A DNA stretch of 64,000 bases from JAFAHS01 sp046728175 (GTDB lineage: Bacteria; Desulfobacterota; Binatia; Binatales; Binataceae): NCBI GenBank assembly GCA_046728175.1, contig JBKPEA010000050.1:1-64000 (forward strand). The letters run 5' to 3'. Positions within the stretch are counted from its first letter, which is position 1. The number at the start of each line of letters is the position of its first letter. Shown here piece after piece: positions 25,803 to 35,255 of this stretch. The notes under the pieces are model-generated. The model was not told the DNA's origin, searched no databases, and worked only from the letters and a program-made list of their open reading frames with translations. The translations under genes and the position numbers were made by a program.

Positions 25803-26975
25803 GTGAGCTTTTCTCTCTACGTGCATATTCCGTACTGCCAGGCGAAGTGCCCGTACTGCGACTTCAACTCCTACGCGGCAGCCACCTGGCCGGAGGCCGA
25901 TTACACGCGTGCGCTGACCCGGGAGATCGAACACCGATACGGCCAGCCTCCGTTCGCGGGCGACTCACTGCGCACGGTCTTCTTCGGGGGTGGAACGCCG
26001 TCACTGTTCGCCCCGGAATCGATCAGCGCAATTCTCGAGGCAGCCAATCGGCGCTTCCCGATCGAGCGCGATGCGGAAATAACCCTGGAGGCGAACCCCG
26101 GCACGCTGAGCGAGCCAAAACTCGCCGGGTTGCGCTCGGCCGGAGTCAATCGCCTAAGCCTCGGCGCCCAATCGTTTAACAACCAGACCTTGAAATTTCT
26201 CGGCCGGATTCACGACGCCGACCAGACGCGCCAGGCGGTGGCCATGGCGCAGCGCGTCGGTTTCGATCGCCTCAACCTCGACCTGATTTTCGCGGTGCCC
26301 GGACAGACCGTGGAAAGCGTGCTCGCTGACGTCGAGCAGGCCATTGCGCTCGGACCCGACCATATCTCCGCGTACAACCTGACTTTCGAGGAAGGCACCA
26401 CATTTTTCACCGATCTGAAGCGCGGGCGAATCAAGGCACTGGCCAACGACGAGCAGGCGGCGATGTATGCCGCGGTGCGCACGGAACTGCCCCGACGCGG
26501 CTTCGCGATGTATGAAATTTCGAACTATGCGCGCCCCGGCCGCGAGGCCCGACACAATCTTACCTACTGGCGCGGGCAGACTTACCTCGGCGTCGGCGCC
26601 GGCGCGCACAGCTTTGCTCTGGCGCCGTCAGACTCGCGTGCAGTACCCAACTCCTACGGCCGGCGCTGGTGGAACGAGCGTAACCCGGGGCGCTATATCG
26701 AGCTGGCGGGGGGGGAGGGCTGTGCGGAATCCGGTGGTGAAGAAATCGATCAGATGACCGGCGCAAGCGAATTCGTGTTTCTGAATCTGCGCCTGCGCGC
26801 GGGGTTCGCGGAGCAGGAGTTTGCTGCGCGGCTGGGACGGTGCTTTGATGATGTGTTTGGAGCTCGCGCCGCGCGATTGGTGGAAGGCGGTTTGTTGATG
26901 CGAAACGCCGAGCGCATCTTCCTGAGCGATCGCGGGCTCGAACTCGCCGATTCAGTCTTCGCGGAATTCGTATAA
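25803..26975 (+). CDS. hemW: Radical-SAM heme chaperone HemW
   Basis: 390 residues from a GTG start. The radical SAM cluster motif PYCQAKCPYCDFNSY (CxxxCxxC) is at residues 10-24. Family motifs follow: VFFGGGTPSLF near 60-70, LEANPGTL near 94-101, RLSLGAQSFNNQTLKFLGR near 114-132 and NLDLIFAVPGQT. The length and lack of the HemN N-terminal extension favour HemW, a heme chaperone, over coproporphyrinogen dehydrogenase. Cytosolic. Convergent with lysS. Confidence 0.9.
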   Translation: MSFSLYVHIPYCQAKCPYCDFNSYAAATWPEADYTRALTREIEHRYGQPPFAGDSLRTVFFGGGTPSLFAPESISAILEAANRRFPIERDAEITLEANPGTLSEPKLAGLRSAGVNRLSLGAQSFNNQTLKFLGRIHDADQTRQAVAMAQRVGFDRLNLDLIFAVPGQTVESVLADVEQAIALGPDHISAYNLTFEEGTTFFTDLKRGRIKALANDEQAAMYAAVRTELPRRGFAMYEISNYARPGREARHNLTYWRGQTYLGVGAGAHSFALAPSDSRAVPNSYGRRWWNERNPGRYIELAGGEGCAESGGEEIDQMTGASEFVFLNLRLRAGFAEQEFAARLGRCFDDVFGARAARLVEGGLLMRNAERIFLSDRGLELADSVFAEFV

Positions 26976-27068
26976 AGCCTCCCCCGCCACTGACCAACCG
27001 AGAAAGGAACACGAAGGTTTCGCCAGCCGAGCCGAATTTGTGCTTGGTGGAGATGAGCCAGGACTGCT

Positions 27069-28682
27069 CTACGCACGCAGCATCGCGGTATCGAGCAACT
27101 GAGCTACCTGAACCGGCGTCGCCAGGCGGATGAAGGCGCCCAAGCGCGGGCCGCGTTCCTGCGCGAGGATCGTCCGGTAGAGCAAGGGGAAAATCTTGCC
27201 GGGCTTGTCGTAATATTGGCGGCCGAAGTCGTAGATCGTTTTTTCAATTTGTTCGGCACCGGCTGCTGGGTTGGCGCGCAGCCAGTCCGCGATGGCCGCC
27301 AGCTGCGGGCGCTCGGCCGCGTTCGGAATGTAGGGCTTCTTGGTCGGCTCGATGAAGTCCTGATAAAAATTCTCTGCCGACTGCATCAGAGTAAGCGCCA
27401 GTGCCCTGGTGTCCGCGTCATTCTCGATCGCGGGGTCGTAGCGCTTCAGATATTCCCAGAGGTAGTTGCGCTCCAGGGCGCCGACCGCGGGCACCAGATT
27501 CATCATCATCGCGAAGGTCAACTGTGAGTCGAAGCGGCGCGGGCTCTGGTCCTGCAGCACGAACACCAGCGGCGAATTGTGACGCGTCTCCTGGTTGGGA
27601 GCCGCGGCGTATTCCCTGAGCGCGTCGAGGTATTCATCGACGTATTGGGGGATAGTCGCAAGGAACAGTTTGCGAGCGCGGCGCGGATTGGTCAGAAGAA
27701 AAAACTTGAGGACTTCGATGGGCGCATAGCGTTCCCATTGCTCGACGGTAACGCCGCGGCCGATAGACTTGGAGACCTTGTGCCCCTCGTCGTCGAGGAA
27801 CATCTCGAACGGAAATCCGAGCGGCGCGCGGCCGCCCAGCACCCGGAGGATCAGTGCGGATAGCCGTGCCGAGTCGGTCAGGTCCTTGCCGTAGAGCTCG
27901 TAGTCGACCGCCAGCGTGAACCAGCGCAGCGCCCAATCGACCTTCCATTGCGCTTTGGCGTGGCCCCCGAAGACGGTCTGCTCGCCGCTCCACCCGCAGC
28001 CGGCGGTCCCGGCCGCGCTCCGTTCGCACGTGAATTCGATGGTCCCGCGATCCGGATGATATGCGGTCACCGTGCGTTCGATCATTTTTCCACACCCGGG
28101 GCACAGCGGCATTAACGGAGACCATCCGGGGCGATTTTCCTCGCGCAGCGTCGGCGTGACTATCGCGGCTATCTCGGCATGCCTGGCCAGGATGCGCTTG
28201 AGTCCCTCGTCGAATTCGCCGTTTCGATACATGTCGGCCGAACGCCGCAGCTCGTACTCCACTTCCACCGGCGCCAGGAACTCGCGCAGCAGGCCAATCA
28301 TGTGATCGGCGAAGCTGGCGCAGCATCCGAACGGGTCCGGAATACGCGAGACCGGGACCCCTAAAAATCCGCCCAGCTCCTCGCGCCGCGGGACATTCTC
28401 GGGCACCTTGCGGAGTCCATCCATGTCGTCGATGAATACGATGAGCCGCGAGGCCCGCGCCGGCTCGAGCATCGCAAAGGCCTCGCGCACGTAAGCCGGG
28501 CGCAGCACCTCGCACATGGTGCCGAGGTGGGGCAGCCCCGACGGCCCGAAGCCACTCTCGAAGATGACGGGACGCTCGGGCGGGTAGTCGCGAATGCGCT
28601 CCCGAAGCCGCCGCGCTTCTTCGTGCGGCCACGCATCGCTGCTGGTGGGCAGTTTGTCGAGTGGTTGTGCGCCTGGGGGCAT
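27069..28682 (-). CDS. lysK: Lysyl-tRNA synthetase, class I
   Basis: 537 residues, the class I LysRS architecture of archaea, spirochaetes and scattered proteobacteria rather than the class II enzyme. The HIGH-like motif is SGLPHLGTM near residues 48-56 and the KMSKS-like motif is DEGHKVSKSIGRG near 288-300. Zinc-type Cys appear in PLCPGCGKMIERT. It charges tRNA-Lys. The small CxxC protein gene at 28689 ends six bases upstream in the same direction. Confidence 0.93.
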   Translation of the reverse strand: MPPGAQPLDKLPTSSDAWPHEEARRLRERIRDYPPERPVIFESGFGPSGLPHLGTMCEVLRPAYVREAFAMLEPARASRLIVFIDDMDGLRKVPENVPRREELGGFLGVPVSRIPDPFGCCASFADHMIGLLREFLAPVEVEYELRRSADMYRNGEFDEGLKRILARHAEIAAIVTPTLREENRPGWSPLMPLCPGCGKMIERTVTAYHPDRGTIEFTCERSAAGTAGCGWSGEQTVFGGHAKAQWKVDWALRWFTLAVDYELYGKDLTDSARLSALILRVLGGRAPLGFPFEMFLDDEGHKVSKSIGRGVTVEQWERYAPIEVLKFFLLTNPRRARKLFLATIPQYVDEYLDALREYAAAPNQETRHNSPLVFVLQDQSPRRFDSQLTFAMMMNLVPAVGALERNYLWEYLKRYDPAIENDADTRALALTLMQSAENFYQDFIEPTKKPYIPNAAERPQLAAIADWLRANPAAGAEQIEKTIYDFGRQYYDKPGKIFPLLYRTILAQERGPRLGAFIRLATPVQVAQLLDTAMLRA

Positions 28683-28688
28683 GCCCGG

Positions 28689-28949
28689 CTATTCCTCACC
28701 CTCCCCGCGCAGTACCCGCGCGACCGCATCGTGAATCCAGGGATCGATTTGCAGATCGCGATTCTTGGCGGAGGCAAGCCGAAGCTTAACCGCGCAATTC
28801 GCGCAGATAAAGGCCCGCTGGGAAAAACCCGCCGCATCCTCAACGCTGATGCGCAAAAGCCAGTCGCCCACCGGCCTGCGGCACAGTACACATTTCTCCG
28901 GTGGCGATGATGAATTCTGATGTTCCATGCGGCCGCTATTGTACATCAT
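28689..28949 (-). CDS. Small putative zinc-binding protein (two CxxC pairs)
   Basis: 86 residues, or 79 if the second in-frame ATG at 28928 is used. Two Cys pairs, KCVLCRRP near residues 20-27 and FICANCAVKL near 47-56, would form a single zinc site. The rest is mostly helical and ends VLRGEGEE. No named family is recognised. It lies immediately before lysK in the same direction and is probably co-transcribed with it. Ribosome sites are poor at both possible starts. Confidence 0.6.
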   Translation of the reverse strand: MMYNSGRMEHQNSSSPPEKCVLCRRPVGDWLLRISVEDAAGFSQRAFICANCAVKLRLASAKNRDLQIDPWIHDAVARVLRGEGEE

Positions 28950-29119
28950 TGCTTCGCGGCAGGATGCTGTGGTAACTCCCGAGTCGCATGGAGCCCGACC
29001 CGGGCGTTATCATTCATCCAAAGCAGTCCGCACCGGCGCGCGAGCTGTGCGCGTCTTTAGGCTTCGAGCTCACCGCCGTGACGCGCGCGAGCTCCACGGC
29101 GATTTTTCACGCACGCTGA

Positions 29120-30163
29120 ATGGATCAGGCATATACCAAACAGAAACTGAAGGAACTGCGCGCCCTGATCGACGAGGGCGATCGGGTCGCGATCGTGTTG
29201 CAGGACGATCCTGACCCCGACGCGATGGCTAGCGCGATGGCGCTGCGCACGCTGCTCGGCCGCAACAAGCTCACCACTCCGTTGTTCAGCTTCAAGCCGG
29301 TCACCCGTCCGGAAAACCGCACCATGGTCCATCTGCTCGAGATCGATATCGAGCCGGCCGAGCCCGCGGAACTGGACGAGTATGACAAGATTGCGATGGT
29401 CGATGTGCAGCCGCCGTTCTTCGGCGACAAGCTGACCCGCGCTCACATCGTGATCGACCACCATCCAAACTACGAGCCGAGTAACGCACCGTTTGTGGAC
29501 GTCCGCACCAAGTACGGAGCGACCTCCACGATCATGACCGAGTACCTGATTTCCGCCGACGAGCGCATCAGCGAACGCCTCGCGACCGCGCTGCTGTACG
29601 GAATCCGCAGCGATACGCTGGCACTCTCGCGACGCGTGACCGACGACGATCTGCAGGCGTTCGTGACGCTCTATCCGATCGCGAACTACAACATGCTCAA
29701 GCAGATCGAGCGTCCCGAACTGCCGGCCAAATTCGCCAGAATTCTCTCCCGCGCCCTGGCGCGAATAGAAGTCGTTGACGGACTCGCGGTGCTCAACCTG
29801 GGCCGGGTCGAGCGTGACGATATCATCGTGCAGGTCGCGGATTTCTGCCTTCAATTCGAGGGCGTGGAATGGGTCGCGGTGGCAGGAAAGCTGGGTGACG
29901 ACCTGGTGATCGCGGTGCGCAACTATGGCATGAGCGGCGACAACGCCGGCGAGGCAGTCAAAAACCTGTTCGGCGACATCGGCAGCGCCGGTGGCCATCG
30001 CCACATGGCAAAGGCGGTCATCAAGCAGACAGCGTGGCGGAGCCGTGAAGGAAGCACGCGCGACCGGTTTGTCGAAGAACGTCTGCGTGAGCTGTTCGTC
30101 GCCGAAATTTCCGGCGAGCGCAAGAGCCACGAATCGCGCGTTGCCTCGCGCAACGGCGGATAA
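29120..30163 (+). CDS. DHH-family phosphoesterase (NrnA-like)
   Basis: 347 residues. DHH domain: DDPDPDAMASAMALR near residues 29-43, AMVDVQPPFF near 92-101 and VIDHHPNYEPSN near 112-123 (the DHH motif). DHHA1 domain: GGHRHMAKA near 297-305 (usual GGHxxAxG form). Such enzymes cleave oligoribonucleotides, cyclic dinucleotide products or 3'-phosphoadenosine phosphate; the exact substrate is unresolved. It stands before the HPr gene. Confidence 0.9.
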   Translation: MDQAYTKQKLKELRALIDEGDRVAIVLQDDPDPDAMASAMALRTLLGRNKLTTPLFSFKPVTRPENRTMVHLLEIDIEPAEPAELDEYDKIAMVDVQPPFFGDKLTRAHIVIDHHPNYEPSNAPFVDVRTKYGATSTIMTEYLISADERISERLATALLYGIRSDTLALSRRVTDDDLQAFVTLYPIANYNMLKQIERPELPAKFARILSRALARIEVVDGLAVLNLGRVERDDIIVQVADFCLQFEGVEWVAVAGKLGDDLVIAVRNYGMSGDNAGEAVKNLFGDIGSAGGHRHMAKAVIKQTAWRSREGSTRDRFVEERLRELFVAEISGERKSHESRVASRNGG

Positions 30164-30349
30164 ACGCCCTCTTACGCGATACCAAACGCCGCGATGAAGC
30201 GTGCGTGCAGCTCGACGACATTTACACCTGGCCTGAAGGATCGCAGCACGCTGCTTGAGAATTGAGCAATTCAACCTGACAGCCTTTTCCTGGGGGTTTG
30301 GTTTATCCATCAGTTTACCCGCGCCCTCGCAGTCCGTATCGTATACGCC

Positions 30350-30622
30350 GTGAGCGTTGTGGAGGCGACGGTAGAGGTCAAAAATCGACTGGGGCTCCAT
30401 CTTCGTGCCGCATCGACGGTGGCGCAGGCCGCCGGCCGCTTTTCTTCCAAGATCACGATCGCGCGTGGCAAGAACCAGGTCAGTGCCAAAAGTGTGACCG
30501 GCTTGATGATGCTTGGTGCGGAGAAGGGCGTGAAGGTAAAAATTCGCGCAGACGGTGAAGATGCTCGCGATGCGCTGAGGACGGTCGAAACGCTATTCGA
30601 AGAGGGTTTTGGCGAGGAGTGA
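30350..30622 (+). CDS. ptsH: Phosphocarrier protein HPr (PTS)
   Basis: 90 residues from a GTG start. NRLGLHLRAAS near residues 12-22 contains the active His15-equivalent, and NQVSAKSVTGLMMLGAEKG near 42-60 has the Ser46-equivalent and the hydrophobic face of HPr. The product transfers phosphate from EI to EIIA proteins. No EI lies in the window, and the EIIA-Ntr gene ptsN is at 36177, so this may be the Npr-type carrier of a nitrogen PTS. Confidence 0.88.
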   Translation: MSVVEATVEVKNRLGLHLRAASTVAQAAGRFSSKITIARGKNQVSAKSVTGLMMLGAEKGVKVKIRADGEDARDALRTVETLFEEGFGEE

Positions 30623-30902
30623 CGCTGACAAGAGAGATTGCTCATTCAGCCGAGAACATTGCTTATTTTCTTTGCAGGATGGTTGGGTCGAAGCTTGGTC
30701 CGCAATCGGGAGTTCGGCCGCCGCACGAGGTTTGTGGCATCGCACCTTGATTCGACCTGACCGGTCGGTTATTAGATCGGCAACCAAAACTCAGACTCGA
30801 ATCCGCAGAAATTGCCAGACTTCACAGGGTCTTCCGTTCTGATCGTCGCGCATCTGCGAAATCCGCGGATTTCCGTTATGCCGTTTCAAGGAGCGATCGC
30901 GC

Positions 30903-32066
30903 ATGCCGCTTAAGGACTTCCTTTTTACTTCGGAGTCAGTCTCCGAAGGTCACCCCGATAAGATGTGCGACCAGATTTCCGACGCCGTGCTCGATGCGCT
31001 GCTAAGGGAGGACCCGGGATCGCGTGTCGCGCTCGAGTCACTGGCCAAGACCGGGCTCATCGTGCTGGCCGGGGAAATCACCAGCACGGCACACCCTGAC
31101 TTCGTGAAACTGGCGCGGGATGTCGCGCTGGAGATCGGTTACGACTGCGCCGCCAGCGGGTTCGATGGACACACCTGCGCGGTGCTGACCGCGATCGAGC
31201 CGCAGTCCGCCGATATCTCGCAAGGGGTCACCGAGGGCAAAAGCAAGGAACAGGGCGCCGGCGACCAGGGGCTGATGTTTGGTTTTGCCTGCGATGAGAC
31301 AGATGAGCTTATGCCGCTGCCGATCGCGATGGCGCATCGGCTGATGGAAAATCTGGCAAGCATGCGCAAGCAGAAAAAGGTTGATTGGCTGCGCCCCGAC
31401 TCCAAGAGCCAGGTCACGGTGCGCTACGCGGATGGCAAGCCGGCGGAAATCACCGCGATCGTAATCTCAACCCAGCACACTCCCGAAGTGAAGCAGGAAA
31501 CCATCCGCGAGTGCATGATCGAGGAACTCATCAAGAACACCATTCCCTCCAAATATCTGACCCGCTCGACGGTCTACCACGTAAACCCGACCGGCCGTTT
31601 CGAAATCGGCGGACCGCATGGCGATTGCGGTCTGACCGGTCGCAAAATCATCGTCGATACCTACGGCGGATATGGACGCCATGGCGGGGGCGCTTTCTCG
31701 GGCAAGGATCCGAGCAAGGTCGATCGCTCCGCGTGCTACATGGCGCGCTATGTCGCCAAGAACGTGGTTGCCGCCGGCCTGGCCAAGAAGTGCGAGATCC
31801 AGGTCGCGTACGCAATCGGGGTTGCGGAGCCGGTCTCGCTGCTGGTCGATACCTTCGACACCGGCGTCGTGCCGGACGCGAAACTCTCTTCCCAGCTGCG
31901 CGAACTTTTTGACTTTCGCCCCGCCGGAATTATCCGAAAGCTTGACTTGAAACGGCCCATCTACCAGAAGACCGCCGCTTACGGGCATTTCGGTCGTACG
32001 CCCCACGACGGGTGGTTTCCGTGGGAGCGCACCGACATGAAGGAAAAGCTGCGCAGCGCTTTCTAG
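30903..32066 (+). CDS. metK: S-adenosylmethionine synthetase
   Basis: 387 residues, the standard length. SVSEGHPDKMCDQISDAVLD near residues 12-31, GAGDQGLMFGFACDET near 119-134 and GGGAFSGKDPSKVDRSACYM near 261-280 are the three MetK signatures (ATP, methionine and metal sites). It makes SAM from ATP and methionine. ahcY follows 58 bases downstream. The 280-base gap upstream has a GGAGCGA ribosome site but no recognisable SAM or SAH riboswitch. Confidence 0.96.
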   Translation: MPLKDFLFTSESVSEGHPDKMCDQISDAVLDALLREDPGSRVALESLAKTGLIVLAGEITSTAHPDFVKLARDVALEIGYDCAASGFDGHTCAVLTAIEPQSADISQGVTEGKSKEQGAGDQGLMFGFACDETDELMPLPIAMAHRLMENLASMRKQKKVDWLRPDSKSQVTVRYADGKPAEITAIVISTQHTPEVKQETIRECMIEELIKNTIPSKYLTRSTVYHVNPTGRFEIGGPHGDCGLTGRKIIVDTYGGYGRHGGGAFSGKDPSKVDRSACYMARYVAKNVVAAGLAKKCEIQVAYAIGVAEPVSLLVDTFDTGVVPDAKLSSQLRELFDFRPAGIIRKLDLKRPIYQKTAAYGHFGRTPHDGWFPWERTDMKEKLRSAF

Positions 32067-32124
32067 ACGTGCCAGCGCGAAGCTTCAGGCCACGTCTGCA
32101 GTAAACTCTGGAGAACCGACCCCA

Positions 32125-33444
32125 ATGCCATCGACTGCAACCAAAAGAAAACCCGCGTCTAAGGCCCGCCCCGCCGCGCTCGGCGTGCCGGAATACGACG
32201 TCCACGACCTCGGTCTGGCCGCGGCAGGCTTCAAACGAATCGAATGGGCCGAGCGCCAGATGCCGGTTCTGCGGCGTATCCGCGAGCGCTTTTCCAGGGA
32301 GCTCACGCTCAAGGGCCAGCGCCTCGGCGCGTGCCTGCACATCACCTGTGAAACCGCCAACCTGCTGCGCACCCTCAAGGCCGGCGGCGCGGCAGTATTC
32401 TGCTGTGCGTCGAACCCGCTCTCGACCCAGGACGATGTTGCCGCAGCGCTGGTTAAGGAATACGACATTCCGACCTACGCCATTCACAACGAAGATCGCG
32501 ACACCTACTACAGTCACCTCCGCGCAGTACTCGAGCGCCGGCCAACCATCACGATGGATGACGGCGCTGACCTCGTGAGCCTGCTGCATACCGAATACAA
32601 GGATCGCGCCGAGGAAGTGCGGGCGAGCATGGAGGAGACCACGACCGGGGTTATCCGGCTGCGCGCGATGGAAAAAGACCGGGCCCTGCGCATTCCGGTG
32701 GTCGCGGTCAACGATGCACAGACCAAGCACATGTTCGACAATCGCTATGGCACCGGCCAATCAACCCTCGACGGCATCATCCGCGCCAGCGGACTGCTCA
32801 TCGCCGGATCGGTGGTCGTAGTGGGCGGCTATGGGTGGTGCGGCAGAGGAATCGCCACGCGCGCCCGCGGACTGGGGGCCGACGTAATCGTCACCGAGGT
32901 CGATCCGGTGCGCGCGCTCGAAGCGGCGATGGACGGCTTGCGCGTCATGAAGATGGCCGACGCGGCCAGGGTTGGGGATATCTTTATCACCGCCACCGGT
33001 GACAAGCACGTGCTGACCTCACAGCACTTCAACCTGATGAAGGACGGTGCGACGCTCTGCAATTCCGGCCACTTCGATGTGGAGATCGATATGGCCTATC
33101 TGAACGACACCGCCAAGAAAATCGAGCACGAGATTACCGAGAACGTTGATGCCTACCATCTCGCGAACGGGCGTGTGCTCTACGTGCTCGGACAGGGGCG
33201 GCTGGTAAACCTGGCCTGCGCCGAGGGGCATCCCGCGCAGGTGATGGATATGAGCTTCGCTACGCAGGCGCTGGCATCGGAGTGGGCCGCCAAGAGCGAC
33301 GGACTTGCAATCAAGGTCCATGACGTGCCGATCGAGATCGAAGACGAAGTCGCCGGGGTGAAGTTGGCCTCCATGGGTATCAAGATCGATACGCTCACCG
33401 CCGAACAGAAGAAGTACCTGGAAAGCTGGGACAGCGGCACGTAA
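32125..33444 (+). CDS. ahcY: Adenosylhomocysteinase (SAH hydrolase)
   Basis: 439 residues. SNPLSTQDDVAAAL near residues 94-107, HNEDRDTYY near 121-129 and the NAD-binding GGYGWCGRGIATRARGLGA near 235-253 are signature segments. It hydrolyses SAH to adenosine and homocysteine, removing the product inhibitor of methyltransferases. Its adjacency to metK forms a SAM-cycle operon. Confidence 0.96.
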   Translation: MPSTATKRKPASKARPAALGVPEYDVHDLGLAAAGFKRIEWAERQMPVLRRIRERFSRELTLKGQRLGACLHITCETANLLRTLKAGGAAVFCCASNPLSTQDDVAAALVKEYDIPTYAIHNEDRDTYYSHLRAVLERRPTITMDDGADLVSLLHTEYKDRAEEVRASMEETTTGVIRLRAMEKDRALRIPVVAVNDAQTKHMFDNRYGTGQSTLDGIIRASGLLIAGSVVVVGGYGWCGRGIATRARGLGADVIVTEVDPVRALEAAMDGLRVMKMADAARVGDIFITATGDKHVLTSQHFNLMKDGATLCNSGHFDVEIDMAYLNDTAKKIEHEITENVDAYHLANGRVLYVLGQGRLVNLACAEGHPAQVMDMSFATQALASEWAAKSDGLAIKVHDVPIEIEDEVAGVKLASMGIKIDTLTAEQKKYLESWDSGT

Positions 33445-33528
33445 AAGCTGAGAATCCGCGGCTGGCGCGGCCAGAGAGAGCGGGGGCAACTCCGCTGACC
33501 TTGAAGCCACCGCGGAGCCCACTGCCCA

Positions 33529-34275
33529 TCAGGCAATGGATTCGTTGGTCTCTGAGACTTCGATCTTCACGGCGGACCGCCGCCGCCACAACTCGCCGCA
33601 TCCCACCGAAGTCGCGATCAGCAGCAGCGCAAGGAAGAAGCGCGGCGAGAGCGGATGCCAGAGCGCATCGCCCAGAAACGCGAACAGGATGGTCCCCGGA
33701 ATCATCCCGATCACGCTGGCCCACAGGTAGTCTCGAAAAGCTATCCGCGAGGCGCCCGCGATCAGATTGAGCGCGTTGTACGGGATCACCGGGACCATAC
33801 GAAGGTAGAGGATGATGTGAAAGCCATGCCGGGCGATTCGTCCGAGCATCGCGTCAAACCGTTTTCCCACCACGCTCTCGACGAATCCCCGTCCGAGAAA
33901 GCGTCCTGCTCCGAACGCCACTACGGCGCCGACATTGGCCCCGATCAGCGAATAGACCGATCCCCACAGCGTACCGAACGCAAGTCCCCCCGCGACCGTC
34001 ATCACCGCGCCCGGCACCAGGAAGGAGGGACCCACGGCGTAGAGCATCATGTACACCAGTGGCCCCCACACGCCCCACGCCAAGACCTCGAGTTTGACCT
34101 GCCTCGGATCCTCGAACCATTCGCGATGCGCGAGCAACAGCCACAGCGAACCCGCGGCGATGATCGCCACGATCCCGACCTTGAGAACGTTCAGCCACGG
34201 CCGGCTTCCACCGGCGGGATTCTCGCGGGATTCCTTCAACGTAGGTGCGGCTGCCATCGGAACGAACTCGCTCAT
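33529..34275 (-). CDS. TVP38/TMEM64 (VTT-domain, DedA-like) membrane protein
   Basis: 248 residues from ATG 34275 (an upstream in-frame ATG at 34323 would add 16 residues, without support). About six hydrophobic segments; the VTT-domain signature includes PGAVMTVAGGLAFGTLWG near 82-99 and the FGAGRFLGRGFV loop near 115-126. Proteins of this superfamily are inner-membrane scramblases or flippases for phospholipid or isoprenoid carriers, but the lipid is not known here. Convergent with ahcY. Confidence 0.85.
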   Translation of the reverse strand: MSEFVPMAAAPTLKESRENPAGGSRPWLNVLKVGIVAIIAAGSLWLLLAHREWFEDPRQVKLEVLAWGVWGPLVYMMLYAVGPSFLVPGAVMTVAGGLAFGTLWGSVYSLIGANVGAVVAFGAGRFLGRGFVESVVGKRFDAMLGRIARHGFHIILYLRMVPVIPYNALNLIAGASRIAFRDYLWASVIGMIPGTILFAFLGDALWHPLSPRFFLALLLIATSVGCGELWRRRSAVKIEVSETNESIA

Positions 34276-34417
34276 GATATGGGGGGACGGCGTAACGAGA
34301 CAAGCTGGGGCAAGACCGCTCACGGAAAATTGATCTGGGTTTGTGGCGGGCAGGAGATGCGATTACAGTCTCGATGATTAGGCGCTTACGCGGCGCCGTT
34401 TAACGGAGTCTTCGCGG

Positions 34418-35200
34418 ATGAACGAGTTGCAGGACAAGGTTGCTATCGTCACCGGCGGCGGTTACGGCATCGGCAGGGAAATCGCGCTTGCCTACGGACG
34501 CGCCGGGGCTAAGGTGGTGGTCGCGGCCCGCACCGAGAAGCCGCTTAAGGAAACCGTCGGCGCGTTGAACCAGCTCGGTGCCACCAGCACTTTTGTTCGA
34601 ACCGACGTGTCGAAGGAAGCCGATTGCGCGGGGATGGCCGAGCTGACGCTGAAGGCCTTCGGCCGCATCGATATTCTGGTGAACAACGCGGGCATCGCCG
34701 GCCCGACCAAGCGCATTCCGGATATGTCGCTGGCGGAATGGCAGGAAACCATCGATATCAACCTGACCGGCGCGTGGCTCGCGGCGCGCGCAGTGCTTCC
34801 GACCATGGATAAGCAACGCTCGGGTCACATCCTGAACATTTCGTCGGGAGCGGGACGCCGCGGCTACCCGATGCGTTCGCCGTACGCCGCATCGAAGTGG
34901 GCGATGCTCGGGCTTACCCAGACCATCGCCGGTGAGTGGGGCGCGCGCGGAATCCGCTGCAACTGCATTTGCCCGGGGCCGATCGCGGGCGATCGTATCG
35001 AACGCGTGATGCATGCGCGGGCCCAGGCGATGAAGCTCCCCTACGAGCAGATTCGTGCGCAGTTCCTCTCGCAGTCGGCGCTGAACCGGATGGCGACCGA
35101 AGAGGAATGCGCCCGCGTGGCACTGTTCCTGGTCAGCGACGCATCGGCAGGGCTGACGGGCCAGACCGTGAACGTGGACGCCGGCTCCATCATGAGCTGA
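34418..35200 (+). CDS. Short-chain dehydrogenase/reductase (SDR)
   Basis: 260 residues. TGGGYGIGREIA near residues 12-23, VNNAGIAG near 89-96, NISSGAGRRG with the catalytic Ser, and YAASK near 161. The end TGQTVNVDAGSIMS is typical. Convergent with rapZ and divergent from the VTT-domain gene. Substrate unknown. Confidence 0.9.
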   Translation: MNELQDKVAIVTGGGYGIGREIALAYGRAGAKVVVAARTEKPLKETVGALNQLGATSTFVRTDVSKEADCAGMAELTLKAFGRIDILVNNAGIAGPTKRIPDMSLAEWQETIDINLTGAWLAARAVLPTMDKQRSGHILNISSGAGRRGYPMRSPYAASKWAMLGLTQTIAGEWGARGIRCNCICPGPIAGDRIERVMHARAQAMKLPYEQIRAQFLSQSALNRMATEEECARVALFLVSDASAGLTGQTVNVDAGSIMS

Positions 35201-35255
35201 TTTGCGCGGCGGGCGGGGCCAAGGACGCACGCACTCGCGGATTCCTGCCCGCCTG

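Noticed and set aside
29057..30400. Long open minus-strand frame of 447 codons
   Set aside because: It mirrors the DHH phosphoesterase gene, with His/Arg/Asp-rich composition typical of antisense frames.
30623..30902. SAM or SAH riboswitch before metK
   Set aside because: None of the known SAM/SAH riboswitch core sequences was found; the gap holds only a TCTGCG-type repeat and a ribosome site.
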